Shown here: piece after piece, positions 1 through 7,413 of the stretch
Position numbering within the stretch: position 1 is the stretch's first letter
Layout: the number at the start of each line of letters is the position of its first letter
NCBI GenBank assembly: GCA_029936315.1
Contig: JAPYTD010000020.1
Span: forward strand, 1-55,049
Length of the DNA stretch: 55,049 bases
Direction of reading: 5' to 3'
Origin: Planctomycetota bacterium
Lineage (GTDB): Bacteria; Planctomycetota; UBA1135; UBA2386
Made by a program: the position numbers and the translations under genes
Notes under the pieces: generated by a model
Told to the model about the DNA's origin: nothing
The model's input: the letters and a program-made list of their open reading frames with translations, nothing else
The model's database searches: none

Positions 1-698
1 GCACGCGAAGCTGCCCGAGCCTTGGTCTTCGCGGTTCGCACTGCCGTGCGCTGGGAACCAGAAGGAGCCATGCTCATGCCGCTGTAGTTCGGTCGGCGCC
101 TGGAACCACCGTAGTAGTGATGGCTGCGACCCATCATCGAGCCCAGCATGTATCCCATGAAGAAGCCACCACCACCGTGATAGCCGTAGCCGTAGTAGCT
201 GCGGCCATAGTAGTGATCGCGTCGATACTGGGGACGCTGCAAGTCAGACGCAATGATGCGGTTCTGGTCGGTATCGACCTCGATGCGGAACAAGTCGCGG
301 TCGCTGCCATTCTTACTGTGGTCACCGTTGTTGTCGGTGAAACCGAGCATCGAACCGGCCTGCTCAAGCACGACGCCAATGGGTCTCGACATCAATTGCG
401 GCGCATTCAGGGCAGTGCTGAACTGCTTCAAGAACTCGGCAGTCAGGTCCTTTCGCTCGTCGTTGGGATCGATGCGCTCGACCTCGACGGTCTCGCCCTC
501 GGCCGGCGGCCCCCCTTCTGGCGTAGGCGCCTCGGGGCCGATGGGCGTCTTCATGCAGGTGTCCAGAATCGTCAGTACGCGATCGAGATCGATGACTTCG
601 ATTTGGCGCGAACCGCCGCACCCTGAAACCACCAGCATGAGCACGACGGCAATCGCGCGCCCAATCAAGACCATCATCGTGGAAGAATGGGTACTCAT
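1..698 (-). CDS. Lipoprotein with Tyr/Gly/His-rich C-terminal part, cut by the window edge
   Basis: This frame opens at ATG 698 and stays open to base 1, so the 3' end lies outside the window (232 codons seen). The N-terminus is a lipoprotein signal: a hydrophobic run ending in a lipobox VVSGC near residue 27, so the protein is probably anchored in a membrane by a lipidated cysteine. A Pro/Glu-rich linker (PEAPTPEGGPP) follows. Then comes a segment with DNNGDHSKNGSDRDLF and a stretch of alternating Tyr, Gly, His and Arg around FFMGYMLGSMMG. The visible end is basic and Ser/Ala-rich. No enzyme motif is visible and I do not recognise the family. Shorter open frames on both strands here are shadows. 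The lipobox and unbroken frame make the gene real; its function is unknown. Confidence 0.72.
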   Translation of the reverse strand, partial: MSTHSSTMMVLIGRAIAVVLMLVVSGCGGSRQIEVIDLDRVLTILDTCMKTPIGPEAPTPEGGPPAEGETVEVERIDPNDERKDLTAEFLKQFSTALNAPQLMSRPIGVVLEQAGSMLGFTDNNGDHSKNGSDRDLFRIEVDTDQNRIIASDLQRPQYRRDHYYGRSYYGYGYHGGGGFFMGYMLGSMMGRSHHYYGGSRRRPNYSGMSMAPSGSQRTAVRTAKTKARAASR

Positions 699-800
699 GC
701 GACTGTGGCTGGGCTGCTGCATTGCTTCACCGTGAGACCGGATGGCCTGCTCGAAAGTGTAAGCGCTGCCGCTCCAGTCTTACAAGGCGGACCAATCCGA

Positions 801-1601
801 TCACCAGAGATCGAAGCGGAACTGCTCTTCATGCAGCCCATCTTCATGGTAGTCCGTCCATCGCCCGACATGGCGAAAGCCAGCGGCCTGCAACTGCTGC
901 GCAGCACCAACCGCATGTGATGCTGCCGATGCGAACACTGCGCGCATTTCTTGCTGTCGCGCGACATCGATCGCCGTCGCGATGCCATCCGCTTGTGGCG
1001 AGTCCACGTAATCCCAATCGAGGGAGCCGACGGCTTCGCAATCGTCGATCTCGTTGACACCAAGACTCACGATGGCACGCCCATCCTCTTCGATCGGTGG
1101 ATCCACAGGTTGCGGTGTCGCCAGGTGCAGTCCCAGTCCGATCATGGCTTCGCGGGTGTCGTAGTAGTTGTCGAGGCGGAACTCTTCGACGAACCCAGCC
1201 AACTCATAGACCTCTCGCTGGAAGCGATGAGAGCAGCGCAGCCCACCGCTAAACCAATCGCTCGCTTGCACAAACAGCTTGCGAGCTTTCCGACCGCGCA
1301 ACACCACAAACAGGTTGCGCATCATCGCTTCAGCCATTTCCGGCGTGCGCTCATCCGGATCCATAAAGGTCCAACCCAACCAATAGGCTCGGTCCGTTCC
1401 CTCGATCGCCTCAAAGCCCGTCACGCCGAGCAACCGCCCCTCATGCTCCAACACGAGTTGATCATCAATGCTCTCCGCGTAGTCCGCGCGCACCTCGATC
1501 ACCTCTTCGTCATCACATCCCTCAATCAACTGCAGCGCCGGCGCAAGATCCTGCTCGGTCATGAACCGAAGCCGCGGCGCATCGGAAGATCCATTTGTCA
1601 T
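801..1601 (-). CDS. GNAT-family acetyltransferase-like protein, apparently one full and one partial GNAT module
   Basis: This 266-residue protein starts at ATG 1601. The frame is open further upstream to 1694, but that extension reads unlike protein. The first ~180 residues look like a Gcn5-related N-acetyltransferase: LRFMTEQDLAPAL at the start, a central beta strand LVLEHEGRLLGVTGF, and a closing AGFVEEFRLDNYYDTREA. The last ~80 residues repeat that closing pattern (AAGFRHVGRWTDYHEDG, then EEQFRF), suggesting a second, truncated or diverged GNAT half. GNAT enzymes move an acetyl group from acetyl-CoA to an amine, and the substrate cannot be read from sequence. It stands alone, with a 239-bp spacer upstream. 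Fold assignment is fairly sure; substrate and activity are unknown. Confidence 0.7.
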   Translation of the reverse strand: MTNGSSDAPRLRFMTEQDLAPALQLIEGCDDEEVIEVRADYAESIDDQLVLEHEGRLLGVTGFEAIEGTDRAYWLGWTFMDPDERTPEMAEAMMRNLFVVLRGRKARKLFVQASDWFSGGLRCSHRFQREVYELAGFVEEFRLDNYYDTREAMIGLGLHLATPQPVDPPIEEDGRAIVSLGVNEIDDCEAVGSLDWDYVDSPQADGIATAIDVARQQEMRAVFASAASHAVGAAQQLQAAGFRHVGRWTDYHEDGLHEEQFRFDLW

Positions 1602-1766
1602 GACCGACAGTCTACGAAGCATGCGCACTTCCTGCCTCATGCTGCTCGTGGCGAGCGGGACGTTGTTCGCGGCGTCATTCATGACGTGGATCAAATTCCG
1701 GCCCCAATGATCCGCGTAGCGCGTTCCTCAGGAAGGCAGCGCCAAAGCCGTTGCCGGCCCTGGGGT

Positions 1767-1799
1767 GCATCCGGTTAGCCAGAGTGGCGAGCCGGATGC
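1767..1799. other. Intergenic hairpin with 8-bp and 4-bp paired arms
   Basis: GCATCCGG (1767-1774) is the exact reverse complement of CCGGATGC (1792-1799). Inside it GCCA (1778-1781) pairs with TGGC (1785-1788) around a GAG loop, leaving a 3x3 internal loop. It lies downstream of the selenoprotein-like gene and upstream of the GNAT gene. It has no T-tract, so it could be a 3'-end structure or processing site but not a classical intrinsic terminator. Confidence 0.4.
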
Positions 1800-1810
1800 T
1801 ATTCCGATTG

Positions 1811-1828
1811 CGCCCCTAGGTCGGGGCG
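1811..1828 (-). terminator. Possible hairpin at the 3' end of the selenoprotein-like gene
   Basis: CGCCCC (1811-1816) and GGGGCG (1823-1828) form a perfect 6-bp GC stem with a 6-nt loop, beginning 13 nt past the stop codon at 1841. No run of T follows on the minus strand, so termination is a guess from position only. Confidence 0.3.
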
Positions 1829-1840
1829 GCGCTCGGTCCG

Positions 1841-2914
1841 TCAGGCATTCAGTTTCTTCGCCAACGTCTCGAGATCTGCAATCTTCTGTTCCGCTCCCTC
1901 GATGATCTCAGCGATGCGTTTGAGAGTGCTCTTGGTGCGCTCGAGCTTCTTCTCGTCATCCTTGTTCTTCTCGAGATCGGCGCGATATCGCGGGAGGTAT
2001 CCCTTCATCGTCTTGATCTGTGCGAGGTGGCGAGCTTTGACCCGCTCGCACGCATGGGCGAATGCCACGCTGTCCTTGTTGCTCTTTGCGGCGTCGATGA
2101 GCATGTCATCCACAAACGGCTCTGGCGAAGATCCGGGCGGCAGCCGCTTGCCCGCCTGGAAGGCTTCGTAGACCGCCACGCAGGCTGCCATCTTGTCTTC
2201 CGCGGTCACGTTGCGGCCGCGTGTCGAGCCAGCCAATTCGGCCATCTCAAGCACGAAGACCATCATGTCGGCACGAGCCTTAGCCTTGCCACTGAGGCCA
2301 CTGCTGGCGATCTTCGCCTTCGCTTCCGTGGCTTTGATGCGGCCCATCCCGAGTTGTGCCATCAGCCATTGCTTCTGGTCGACTTCGTTGCCGGCTTCGA
2401 TAGCGGCAGAGAGCTTTGCGTATGCAGGCGCTGCCGCCACGATGTTGCTCATCGAATAGAGGTCGCGCGGGACCTTCTTGGTCATCGCGGTGCCGTCGGC
2501 GTCAAGAATGGCCATCGACGGAAAGCCGCGGAACTCGTAAGTGCGCAGCAAGGCATCGTCTTTGCGACCCTCGATCTTGGTCATGACCGCGGCGAAAAGG
2601 ATGGCGTTCTGCTTGCCCCAGGTTTGGAAGTCCTTCTTGGAGAACACACGGTTCTCCAGTGCGATGCACGGGCCTCAAGCGGCGTAGGTGCGCGTGAAGT
2701 AAGCGAAGATCGGCTTGCCGGTCTTCTTGGCTTCGGCCTTTGCGGCATCGAAGTCTGTGACCCAACTACCATCCTTGAACCACGCGTGGGTTTTCATCTC
2801 GGCGTAGTTGGCCGCCATCTTGTCTTGATCGTAAGTGCGTTGAGCAGATAGCTCGGTAGTGAATAAGGCCACCAGCGGTATGAGCGCGAGGCTTCGTCGG
2901 GTCAGCGAATGCAT
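1841..2914 (-). CDS. Probable selenoprotein: secreted thioredoxin-like protein with UGPC redox motif (in-frame TGA)
   Basis: From ATG 2914 (GGAG 5 nt upstream) the frame runs 79 codons to TGA at 2677-2675 and then continues in the same frame to a stop at 1841. The whole is 357 residues if TGA is read as selenocysteine. Residues 1-25 are a signal peptide ending SAQ. The TGA is residue 80, followed by Gly-Pro-Cys, which gives U-G-P-C exactly where thioredoxins have CGPC. Before it is GKPIFAYFTRTYAA, a typical strand before the redox site. After it come an FSKKDFQTWG helix and FRGFPSMAILDADG with the expected proline-containing turn. Residues ~180-357 are helical, Lys/Glu-rich and coiled-coil-like. 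A SECIS-like hairpin follows the TGA. The alternatives are a Cys-to-stop mutation or a sequencing error. Confidence 0.75.
2639..2657 (-). promoter_or_regulatory. Candidate bacterial SECIS element (apical stem-loop) for the in-frame TGA
   Basis: On the minus-strand mRNA, 17 nt after UGA, GGAGAAC and GUUCUCC form a perfect 7-bp stem closing the 5-nt loop CGUGU. The loop starts 24 nt after UGA, and its second base is G followed by U. Bacterial SECIS elements lie just downstream of UGA inside the coding region, with the apical loop about 16-37 nt away and a G in the first two loop positions. This hairpin meets that pattern. It also encodes residues 86-92, so it must serve as both codons and structure. 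Confidence 0.68.
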
Positions 2915-2937
2915 GAGTTCTCCAATAGAGGGAAGGG

Positions 2938-2955
2938 GCGTCGCTTCAACGACGC
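2938..2955. other. Hairpin in the 5' leader of the selenoprotein-like gene
   Basis: GCGTCG (2938-2943) and CGACGC (2950-2955) are perfect inverted arms with a 6-nt loop. They lie 24 nt upstream of the ATG at 2914, and the Shine-Dalgarno GGAG lies between hairpin and start. Role unknown. Confidence 0.3.
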
Positions 2956-3042
2956 GGGCAAAGGAATCCTAGTGTCTTCGTCGCGCCTGCGATCGCGGCA
3001 GCCGAGAAGAGTCAAATTCGTGACGGGCGACTTCTCCTCGCC

Positions 3043-3060
3043 CACGTTCGGAAGAACGTG
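3043..3060. other. Perfect 7-bp hairpin with a GGAA tetraloop between genes
   Basis: CACGTTC, GGAA, GAACGTG: a GNRA-type tetraloop on the plus strand and TTCC on the minus strand, where the flanking genes lie. It is in the spacer after the M48 peptidase gene. No T-tract follows, so a terminator role is only suggested by position. Confidence 0.3.
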
Positions 3061-3172
3061 ATGGGGCAATTCGAGGCGCCCATCCATGTTAGGGAGCTTG
3101 CAGAGGCCGCTCCTGTGGGCAGTGGGTAGCCTAATGCCGGCCAATCTTGGCGCCGAGCCAGCAGCCGGCGGC

Positions 3173-4966
3173 TCAATAGTCCCGAAACACTGCCTCCAAC
3201 CGAGCCGGCACACCGCGCCGCTTGATGATGCTCGCCAAACGATCCATCAACTCGCCATTGCCGTCGGCGGCCGCCTTGCAAAAATCGTAGATGGCGTATT
3301 CGGTTGGCGTCGGGGCCGGCAGTACCGACACCGCGAGCGCAAACCAACGACGCGCCGCAGCTGGGCCTTCGGCCAGCAACACCTGTTCGCCGCGCTGCCA
3401 GGCTGCCGGCAGCAACTGCGCCTCAGCAGCTGCCCAATCGCGCCCATCCGGCGCCAACGCCAACGCCGCTTCGAGGTCCTCATCAACACGCGCCAGACTT
3501 ATCCGCCAACGCTCTGGTCGGTCGCCTACCGAATCCAACGCTTCCTTGGCACCGACGTAGTTCCCGGAGTGAAAGCGAACCAACACGCGCTCGTACGGCC
3601 AGTCGGACTGCCAGAACCAGGCGCCTACCGAGATCGCCGCCAACAACACAACGGCGATGACTTGGCGTAGACGTCTCGTCTGTCGATCGAACTGTTCGCG
3701 GAACGCCGGTTCGGCCTCGTAGCGACGCATCAGCAAGAGTCGTTCTTGTTCGTCCGGGTGCAGACTCGCAAGGCGGCCACGCAACGTTCGTGATTGCGGC
3801 ACCGTCAGGCGGGACACGGTCATCAACGCGCGGCTACACGGAGCTGCCCCTAGCGCGCGCACCGAAGACACGTCCGCCTCGTGCTCAAACCGGCGCGCCA
3901 GCGTGCGCAAGCCAAACCAAAGCACCAGCATGATCAAGAGGATCGCAACGGCTTGCAGCGTCACGTCGATCTCTTCGACGTCCAACAGCCGCAGCGGCGA
4001 CAACATCATCAGCGGTACCACAACTGCCAGCAGCATGAGCAACCCTGGGTGGCCCATGCGGGCGTGGCCAACTTCGTGGGCCAAGACGCCGGTCAGTGAG
4101 CTGCTGTCGAGCGCTGAGACCAAGCCGTCGGTCAAACACAGAAGACGACCCACCGGCAGTGGCCCAACCATCATGGCGTTGATCGACCGCATGCCAGTTG
4201 GCAACAGGAACACCCGCTTCGGTGAGAAGCCGAGCATCGTCGCCGTCTTGCGCAGGATCGTTCCGGTAGGTTCGGGCAACGTCGATATGACCCCAAAGGC
4301 GATGCGAAACCAGAACGGCAAGACCATCGCGGCGAGCAACAGGAACGCAATCGTGCCGAGGGTCATGCCTGCGGATGTCACCAAGACAAACACGTAGGTG
4401 GACCTATCCAGCTGCAACAGGTCCATGCAGCCGCCAAGCAATGCCGCTGGCAACAATGTCAGCAACGGCCAACCAAGACGTAGCCGAATCACGGGCCGGA
4501 TGTCGCGCCACCCTGGCAGCAGCGATCGCAAAACCGAACGCGGCTCGCGCACTTCCTGACTCGCTTCGAGCAAGCCTTCGGCCATGGTCGCCATCGCCAT
4601 GCGTGGCAACTCCGCCAGGTACAGCGGCAGAAGTGCCAGCAGAATGCGCAGCGTGTGACTGGTCGGCGCTAGCCGATCGATGCAGTCGTTGTAGGCGCCA
4701 AACGAGAACAACGCGTGCAACGCGAGCGGCGTGCCGAGAGCTGACAGCCGCAAGAGCGCACGCGGCGGAACCGTTGGGGATCGCCCCGAAACCAGTGATT
4801 GCACCGTGATCCGGCTCGCCAACAAGGCAAGCAGCCAAGGCACAACCAAGAACCCGCAGGACCACGAAAGGTTGTCGAAGGTGCACTCACCAGGCAATGC
4901 GCCGCCCATCTCGCGATGCACAACGACAACCATCAGACCGAGTAAGAATGCGAACGGCAGTACCAA
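3173..4966 (-). CDS. M48-family zinc metallopeptidase, multi-pass membrane protein
   Basis: The 597-residue protein carries the zinc-binding HEVGH at residues 297-301, in the context LAHEVGHARMGH. A downstream EHEAD at 361-365 supplies the third ligand, as in the M48 (Ste24/HtpX) family. Several hydrophobic helices precede the motif, two follow it, and another lies near residue 435. The last ~150 residues look helical and repeat-like. M48 enzymes cut membrane or misfolded envelope proteins. The frame begins at TTG 4966, only 3 nt after the TAG of the upstream gene and in the same frame. An internal ATG at residue 12 is an alternative start. Translation is probably coupled to the upstream TPR-like gene. 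Family sure, target unknown. Confidence 0.85.
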   Translation of the reverse strand: MVLPFAFLLGLMVVVVHREMGGALPGECTFDNLSWSCGFLVVPWLLALLASRITVQSLVSGRSPTVPPRALLRLSALGTPLALHALFSFGAYNDCIDRLAPTSHTLRILLALLPLYLAELPRMAMATMAEGLLEASQEVREPRSVLRSLLPGWRDIRPVIRLRLGWPLLTLLPAALLGGCMDLLQLDRSTYVFVLVTSAGMTLGTIAFLLLAAMVLPFWFRIAFGVISTLPEPTGTILRKTATMLGFSPKRVFLLPTGMRSINAMMVGPLPVGRLLCLTDGLVSALDSSSLTGVLAHEVGHARMGHPGLLMLLAVVVPLMMLSPLRLLDVEEIDVTLQAVAILLIMLVLWFGLRTLARRFEHEADVSSVRALGAAPCSRALMTVSRLTVPQSRTLRGRLASLHPDEQERLLLMRRYEAEPAFREQFDRQTRRLRQVIAVVLLAAISVGAWFWQSDWPYERVLVRFHSGNYVGAKEALDSVGDRPERWRISLARVDEDLEAALALAPDGRDWAAAEAQLLPAAWQRGEQVLLAEGPAAARRWFALAVSVLPAPTPTEYAIYDFCKAAADGNGELMDRLASIIKRRGVPARLEAVFRDY

Positions 4967-4969
4967 CGA

Positions 4970-6064
4970 CTAGCGCCCGTCCTTGCCTGCTTGGTTGGCC
5001 ACATCAGCCTTGTCAGCCTTGTCAGCCTTGCCAGCCCCGTCAGTCTTGTCAGCCTTCTTGGCTTCGCCGAACGCCAACTTCAGCAGGACCGCGAACCGCT
5101 TGTCCTTGCGAAGCACGGTGATCTCAGGGTCCTTCTCGAACAACGAACGTTCGAGCCGCAACGAGCGATCGAGATCTGGAGACGCATGCATGCGGGCACA
5201 AGTCTCGAGCGACTTGATGCCATCATCAACGTCACCTTGCAGTGCCTGCACACAAGCGGCGGCGTAAAACGCAATCGGTGGCAACTGCACCTTGGAGGCC
5301 TTCGCGAGCGCCTGCGCGGTGCGATGAGCGCGCGCCGAGCTCTTGTAGTCGCGCAGCACGTTGTAGTAGTCCGCCAAGAACAACGTCGCGTCGACGCGAT
5401 CTTCGCCATCGCCCTCGGCGGTCTCCGCCATCAATTGCTTCAAGACCTTGCGGGCATGTTCGGGCTTGCCCCACTGCCACAGGGCAGCGGCGAGTGCATT
5501 GCGCAGACCGGTGGTCTCCCGCTTGTCGTTGACGATCTCGAGGATGCCATCAAGTCGTGCGACCGACGGAGACCTCAATTGCATGTCCCTCAGCGCCGGC
5601 ACAAGCCGCACGCGGAACGTGAGCGGGTACCACTCCGGCGTCTCAAGCAGCAACTGGAATACGAAGTCGCCGGCGAACGGCTGCAGTCCCTTGAGCGGGT
5701 TGTACTGACCGACAAAGGTCATGCCGCTGCCATGGGTGCGTCGCAGGAACTCAAGGGTGACTTGCGTGCACAGGCTCCTGAGCCCTTTGGAGCGAGTCTC
5801 GTTGGGTGCGTTGCTGGCGGCCGGCAATTGCTCACCGAGCCAAGCCAACCCGACGCGAGGGGTCTTGAGTACGGCGACGACCGTGTCGGCCATCAGTTCT
5901 TTGGAAGTGTGGTCCGTGACGAGCCACTTCTCCGCAGCCGCGCAAACTTGCTCGACCTTGTCCTGATCGGATACTGGCTTCTGGCTCGTCACTGACGCGC
6001 TAGCAATCACCAGCCAAACCAAGCTGGATACCGCGCACTTCAGACTGCTATCGAGCCCCAACAT
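4970..6064 (-). CDS. Secreted TPR-like protein with a Lys-Ala-Asp repeat tail
   Basis: This is a 364-residue protein with a signal peptide (hydrophobic core VSSLVWLVIASASV, then SQ). The body is alpha-helical, with paired helices such as LFLADYYNVLRDYKSSARAHRT and FYAAACVQALQGDVDDGIKSLE, as in tetratricopeptide repeats, which bind other proteins. The C-terminus is low-complexity: ADK-, GKADKAD- and KAD-type units, encoded by repeats of a tcagccttg-like 9-mer near 5002-5060. The gene ends 3 nt before the M48 peptidase start, in the same frame, so the two are probably one operon. The product may act in the same envelope process as the peptidase. No enzyme motif is seen. Confidence 0.72.
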   Translation of the reverse strand: MLGLDSSLKCAVSSLVWLVIASASVTSQKPVSDQDKVEQVCAAAEKWLVTDHTSKELMADTVVAVLKTPRVGLAWLGEQLPAASNAPNETRSKGLRSLCTQVTLEFLRRTHGSGMTFVGQYNPLKGLQPFAGDFVFQLLLETPEWYPLTFRVRLVPALRDMQLRSPSVARLDGILEIVNDKRETTGLRNALAAALWQWGKPEHARKVLKQLMAETAEGDGEDRVDATLFLADYYNVLRDYKSSARAHRTAQALAKASKVQLPPIAFYAAACVQALQGDVDDGIKSLETCARMHASPDLDRSLRLERSLFEKDPEITVLRKDKRFAVLLKLAFGEAKKADKTDGAGKADKADKADVANQAGKDGR

Positions 6065-6133
6065 GTGCCTTGCTTGTAGCCCTCGACCGCCGCGGGCAAC
6101 AGCCCCCCGGTAGTTCGAGTTGCGATAGAACGC

Positions 6134-6754
6134 TCAAGAAGCACCGGCATTCGCGTGCAATGCCGCCAACCAATCTTCGAGCAATGGTTCGTCGACTGCG
6201 GCAGTGACGGTGTCGATCTGCAGACCAGCGGATTGCACATCCAAAGCCAACGCGTCGGCGAAGGCTGCCATGGCTGCCAAGCTCGCGCGACAAGTCGTCG
6301 ACAGGTCCGCCGTGTTCGACGGCTGCGTTACAAACACCAAACGACCGGACCGCCGGCGTCGCATCGTCGGCAACACAGCCCGAGTCAGGGTCGCGTTGCT
6401 ATGCAGGTTGGCGTCAAGGAGTTCGTCAAGATCGCCGGCAGGCTCGCGCTGATCCTGTCGCTGTCGAAGCAGCATCGATGCCCCGGCAACGTGGGTGATG
6501 GCGCCGAGCGCATCCGTTGCACCTTTGACGAAGCCAGCCGCAGCCTCTGCATCACGCGCGCCAACCACACCGATCAACAACGCAGCGGCATCGACGCCTT
6601 CTTGCAACAATTGCTCGCGAACCTTCTCGACCTGCCAGGCGCGCGGCACGGCAGCGGCGACTCTCCCGCCGGCACCAAGAACGGCCTGTGCGATGCTGAC
6701 GCCGACCGGATCGGCAGCGCCAGTCAACAACAAGATGAGAGCCGCGTCAGTCAT
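6134..6754 (-). CDS. SDR-fold protein lacking the catalytic Tyr and Lys
   Basis: The 206-residue protein opens with a Rossmann strand and glycine turn (LLLTGAADPVGVSIA) typical of short-chain dehydrogenases, then VAGASML in place of the usual NAG motif. The beta5/helix region (GRLVFVTQPSN) is also of SDR type. Where SDR enzymes have YxxxK, this protein reads CRASL, so both the general-base Tyr and the Lys are replaced. It may bind a nucleotide or act as a structural or regulatory protein, but classical oxidoreductase activity is unlikely. It lies 29 nt downstream of lemA on the same strand. Fold assignment is good; function unknown. Confidence 0.68.
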   Translation of the reverse strand: MTDAALILLLTGAADPVGVSIAQAVLGAGGRVAAAVPRAWQVEKVREQLLQEGVDAAALLIGVVGARDAEAAAGFVKGATDALGAITHVAGASMLLRQRQDQREPAGDLDELLDANLHSNATLTRAVLPTMRRRRSGRLVFVTQPSNTADLSTTCRASLAAMAAFADALALDVQSAGLQIDTVTAAVDEPLLEDWLAALHANAGAS

Positions 6755-6783
6755 TCGAGCTTCGGCCTAGAACGAAACCTTGC

Positions 6784-7353
6784 TTAGAACGAGACGTTGA
6801 CGACCTTTCGCTCTTCTTCCGACTCGACTTCGAAGAACTCGCCCGCCTTGAAGTTCCACATGCCGGCGACCATGTTCGCCGGGAACTGCTCGAGGCCATT
6901 GTTCATCTTCATGACCGCGTCGTTGTAGGCCTGACGCGAGAAGCCAATCCGGTTCTCAGTCGAAGTCAGCTCTTCTTGCAGCTGCATCATGTTCTGGTTG
7001 GCCTTGAGGTCCGGGTAACCCTCAGCAACGGCAAACAGACGGCCTAGCGATTGGGTCAGCGCGCCATCGGCCTTCATCAGTTCGCCGATGTTACCAGCGT
7101 TGCGCAGGTCCACCGCTTGCTGACGTGCCTTGATGACGTTCTCGAGGGTCTCGGACTCATGCTTCATGTAGCCCTTGACCGTCTCCACAAGGTTGGGGAT
7201 CAGGTCGTAGCGACGCTTGAGCTGCACATCGATCTGGCTCCATGAGTTCTTGGCTTCGTTGCGACGGCTAACGAGCCCGTTGTAGATGCGAATGATAGCA
7301 AAGACCAAAATGACGATGAGGACGAGCGGGATGATCCAGACAAGATGCTCCAT
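6784..7353 (-). CDS. lemA: LemA family protein
   Basis: At 189 residues it is the family's usual length. One N-terminal membrane helix (HLVWIIPLVLIVILVFAII) leads into the LemA signature RRNEAKNSWSQIDVQLKRRY, then DLIPNLVETVKGYMKHE. The rest is a four-helix bundle ending in WNFKAGEFFEVES. LemA proteins are membrane-anchored helical proteins found in many bacteria. Their molecular role is unsettled, though they often occur with envelope proteases or TPM-domain proteins. Here no TPM partner is adjacent, although an M48 peptidase lies two genes downstream on the same strand. Identification is secure. Confidence 0.93.
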   Translation of the reverse strand: MEHLVWIIPLVLIVILVFAIIRIYNGLVSRRNEAKNSWSQIDVQLKRRYDLIPNLVETVKGYMKHESETLENVIKARQQAVDLRNAGNIGELMKADGALTQSLGRLFAVAEGYPDLKANQNMMQLQEELTSTENRIGFSRQAYNDAVMKMNNGLEQFPANMVAGMWNFKAGEFFEVESEEERKVVNVSF

Positions 7354-7413
7354 GACAGTTCCTAGGTAGAGTTTTGGTGAGGCGTGTGCTGATAGCAGGT
7401 TCGATGCATTGCA

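Noticed and set aside
1841-2647. Separate gene starting at GTG 2647
   Set aside because: It would begin in the middle of a thioredoxin fold, without signal peptide or active site; the in-frame TGA reading is a better explanation.
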